Shown piece by piece: positions 14,011 through 14,176 of a stretch of 14,176 nucleotides of DNA. The DNA is from Phycisphaerae bacterium SM23_33. GTDB lineage: Bacteria; Planctomycetota; Phycisphaerae; SM23-33. The stretch is taken from positions 1 through 14,176 of the forward strand of contig LJUF01000085.1 of the NCBI GenBank assembly GCA_001303665.1, read 5' to 3'. Under the pieces are notes generated by a model. The model ran no database searches, was not told where the DNA came from, and was given only the letters and a program-made list of their open reading frames with translations. Within the stretch, counting starts at the first letter, position 1. Every line of letters begins with the position of its first letter. Both the position numbers and the translations under genes were made by a program.

Positions 14011-14176
14011 ATGGAGATCGGGTTCGTACTGATCGCCCTTTTGGCGGTCGTGCTCATCGTCGTGGGCTTTCACATGGCGGGGCAGCGCCGCAAGGCCCTG
14101 GCCGCGTGGGCGCGGTCGCCCGGGCTGGCCTTTGACGCCGGCAACGACGACTCCCTGAAGGATCGGTTCGCCGAGT
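14011..14176 (+). CDS. Conserved membrane-anchored protein, second copy, N-terminal fragment
   Basis: Fifty-five codons are visible before the window edge. A hydrophobic helix (residues 4-21) is followed by GQRRKALAAWARSPGLAFDAG, which lines up without gaps with the same region of the gene at 11896 (QRRK-LAAWARS shared, then DRF near residue 51). GTGGGGG precedes the ATG by about 8 nt. It is therefore a paralogue of that gene, placed just after the PEP-CTERM gene, 88 bp away on the same strand. The function is unknown for both. Confidence 0.8.
   Translation, partial: MEIGFVLIALLAVVLIVVGFHMAGQRRKALAAWARSPGLAFDAGNDDSLKDRFAE

Overview
The window is high-GC bacterial chromosome, read as a member of the Planctomycetota (possibly a Phycisphaerae-type lineage; this is inference). 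The grounds are a secreted protein ending in a PEP-CTERM anchor with an Arg-rich tail, a short-form phosphatidylserine decarboxylase next to PssA, a myo-inositol-phosphate synthase beside a CDP-alcohol phosphatidyltransferase, and several conserved hypothetical families in an otherwise housekeeping setting. I see no transposase, integrase, phage gene, CRISPR array, tRNA or rRNA gene.

Layout. The left edge (1-140, +) is the 3' end of miaB. A long minus-strand block follows, listed here in transcription order: Gfo/Idh/MocA oxidoreductase (6857-5838), rsmA/ksgA (5834-4896), a TPR protein (4801-3401), rpsT with its own strong promoter (3275-3009), a TlyA-type rRNA methyltransferase lacking the S4 domain (2956-2315), myo-inositol-phosphate synthase (2210-1044) and a CDP-alcohol phosphatidyltransferase (971-156). 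Divergent from this block, recJ runs 7088-8857 (+). It converges on psd-pssA (10417-8862, -), which overlap by 4 bp. Divergent from psd is a DUF296/PPC-domain gene (10576-11039, +) broken by an 8-bp tandem duplication; it converges on an RraA-like gene (11750-11046, -). The right third holds a membrane-anchored conserved protein (11896-12573, +), a 437-bp gene-free stretch, a PEP-CTERM protein (13011-13922, +) and the start of a second copy of the membrane-anchored family (14011 to the window edge).

How the genes fit together. Two phospholipid head-group pathways lie here: CDP-diacylglycerol to phosphatidylserine to phosphatidylethanolamine (PssA, Psd), and glucose-6-phosphate to inositol phosphate to a probable inositol phospholipid (Ino1 plus the CDP-alcohol phosphatidyltransferase). 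A second theme is ribosome and tRNA maturation (MiaB, RsmA/KsgA, S20, TlyA-like).

The part least explained by known features is the roughly 290-nt leader of the PEP-CTERM gene. It starts at a good sigma-70-like promoter (TTGACG, 16 bp, TATAGT) and holds a 14-of-15-bp long-range stem, two GC-rich hairpins and a helix next to the ribosome binding site. I could not match it to a riboswitch class I know, so it is the best candidate for an undescribed element.
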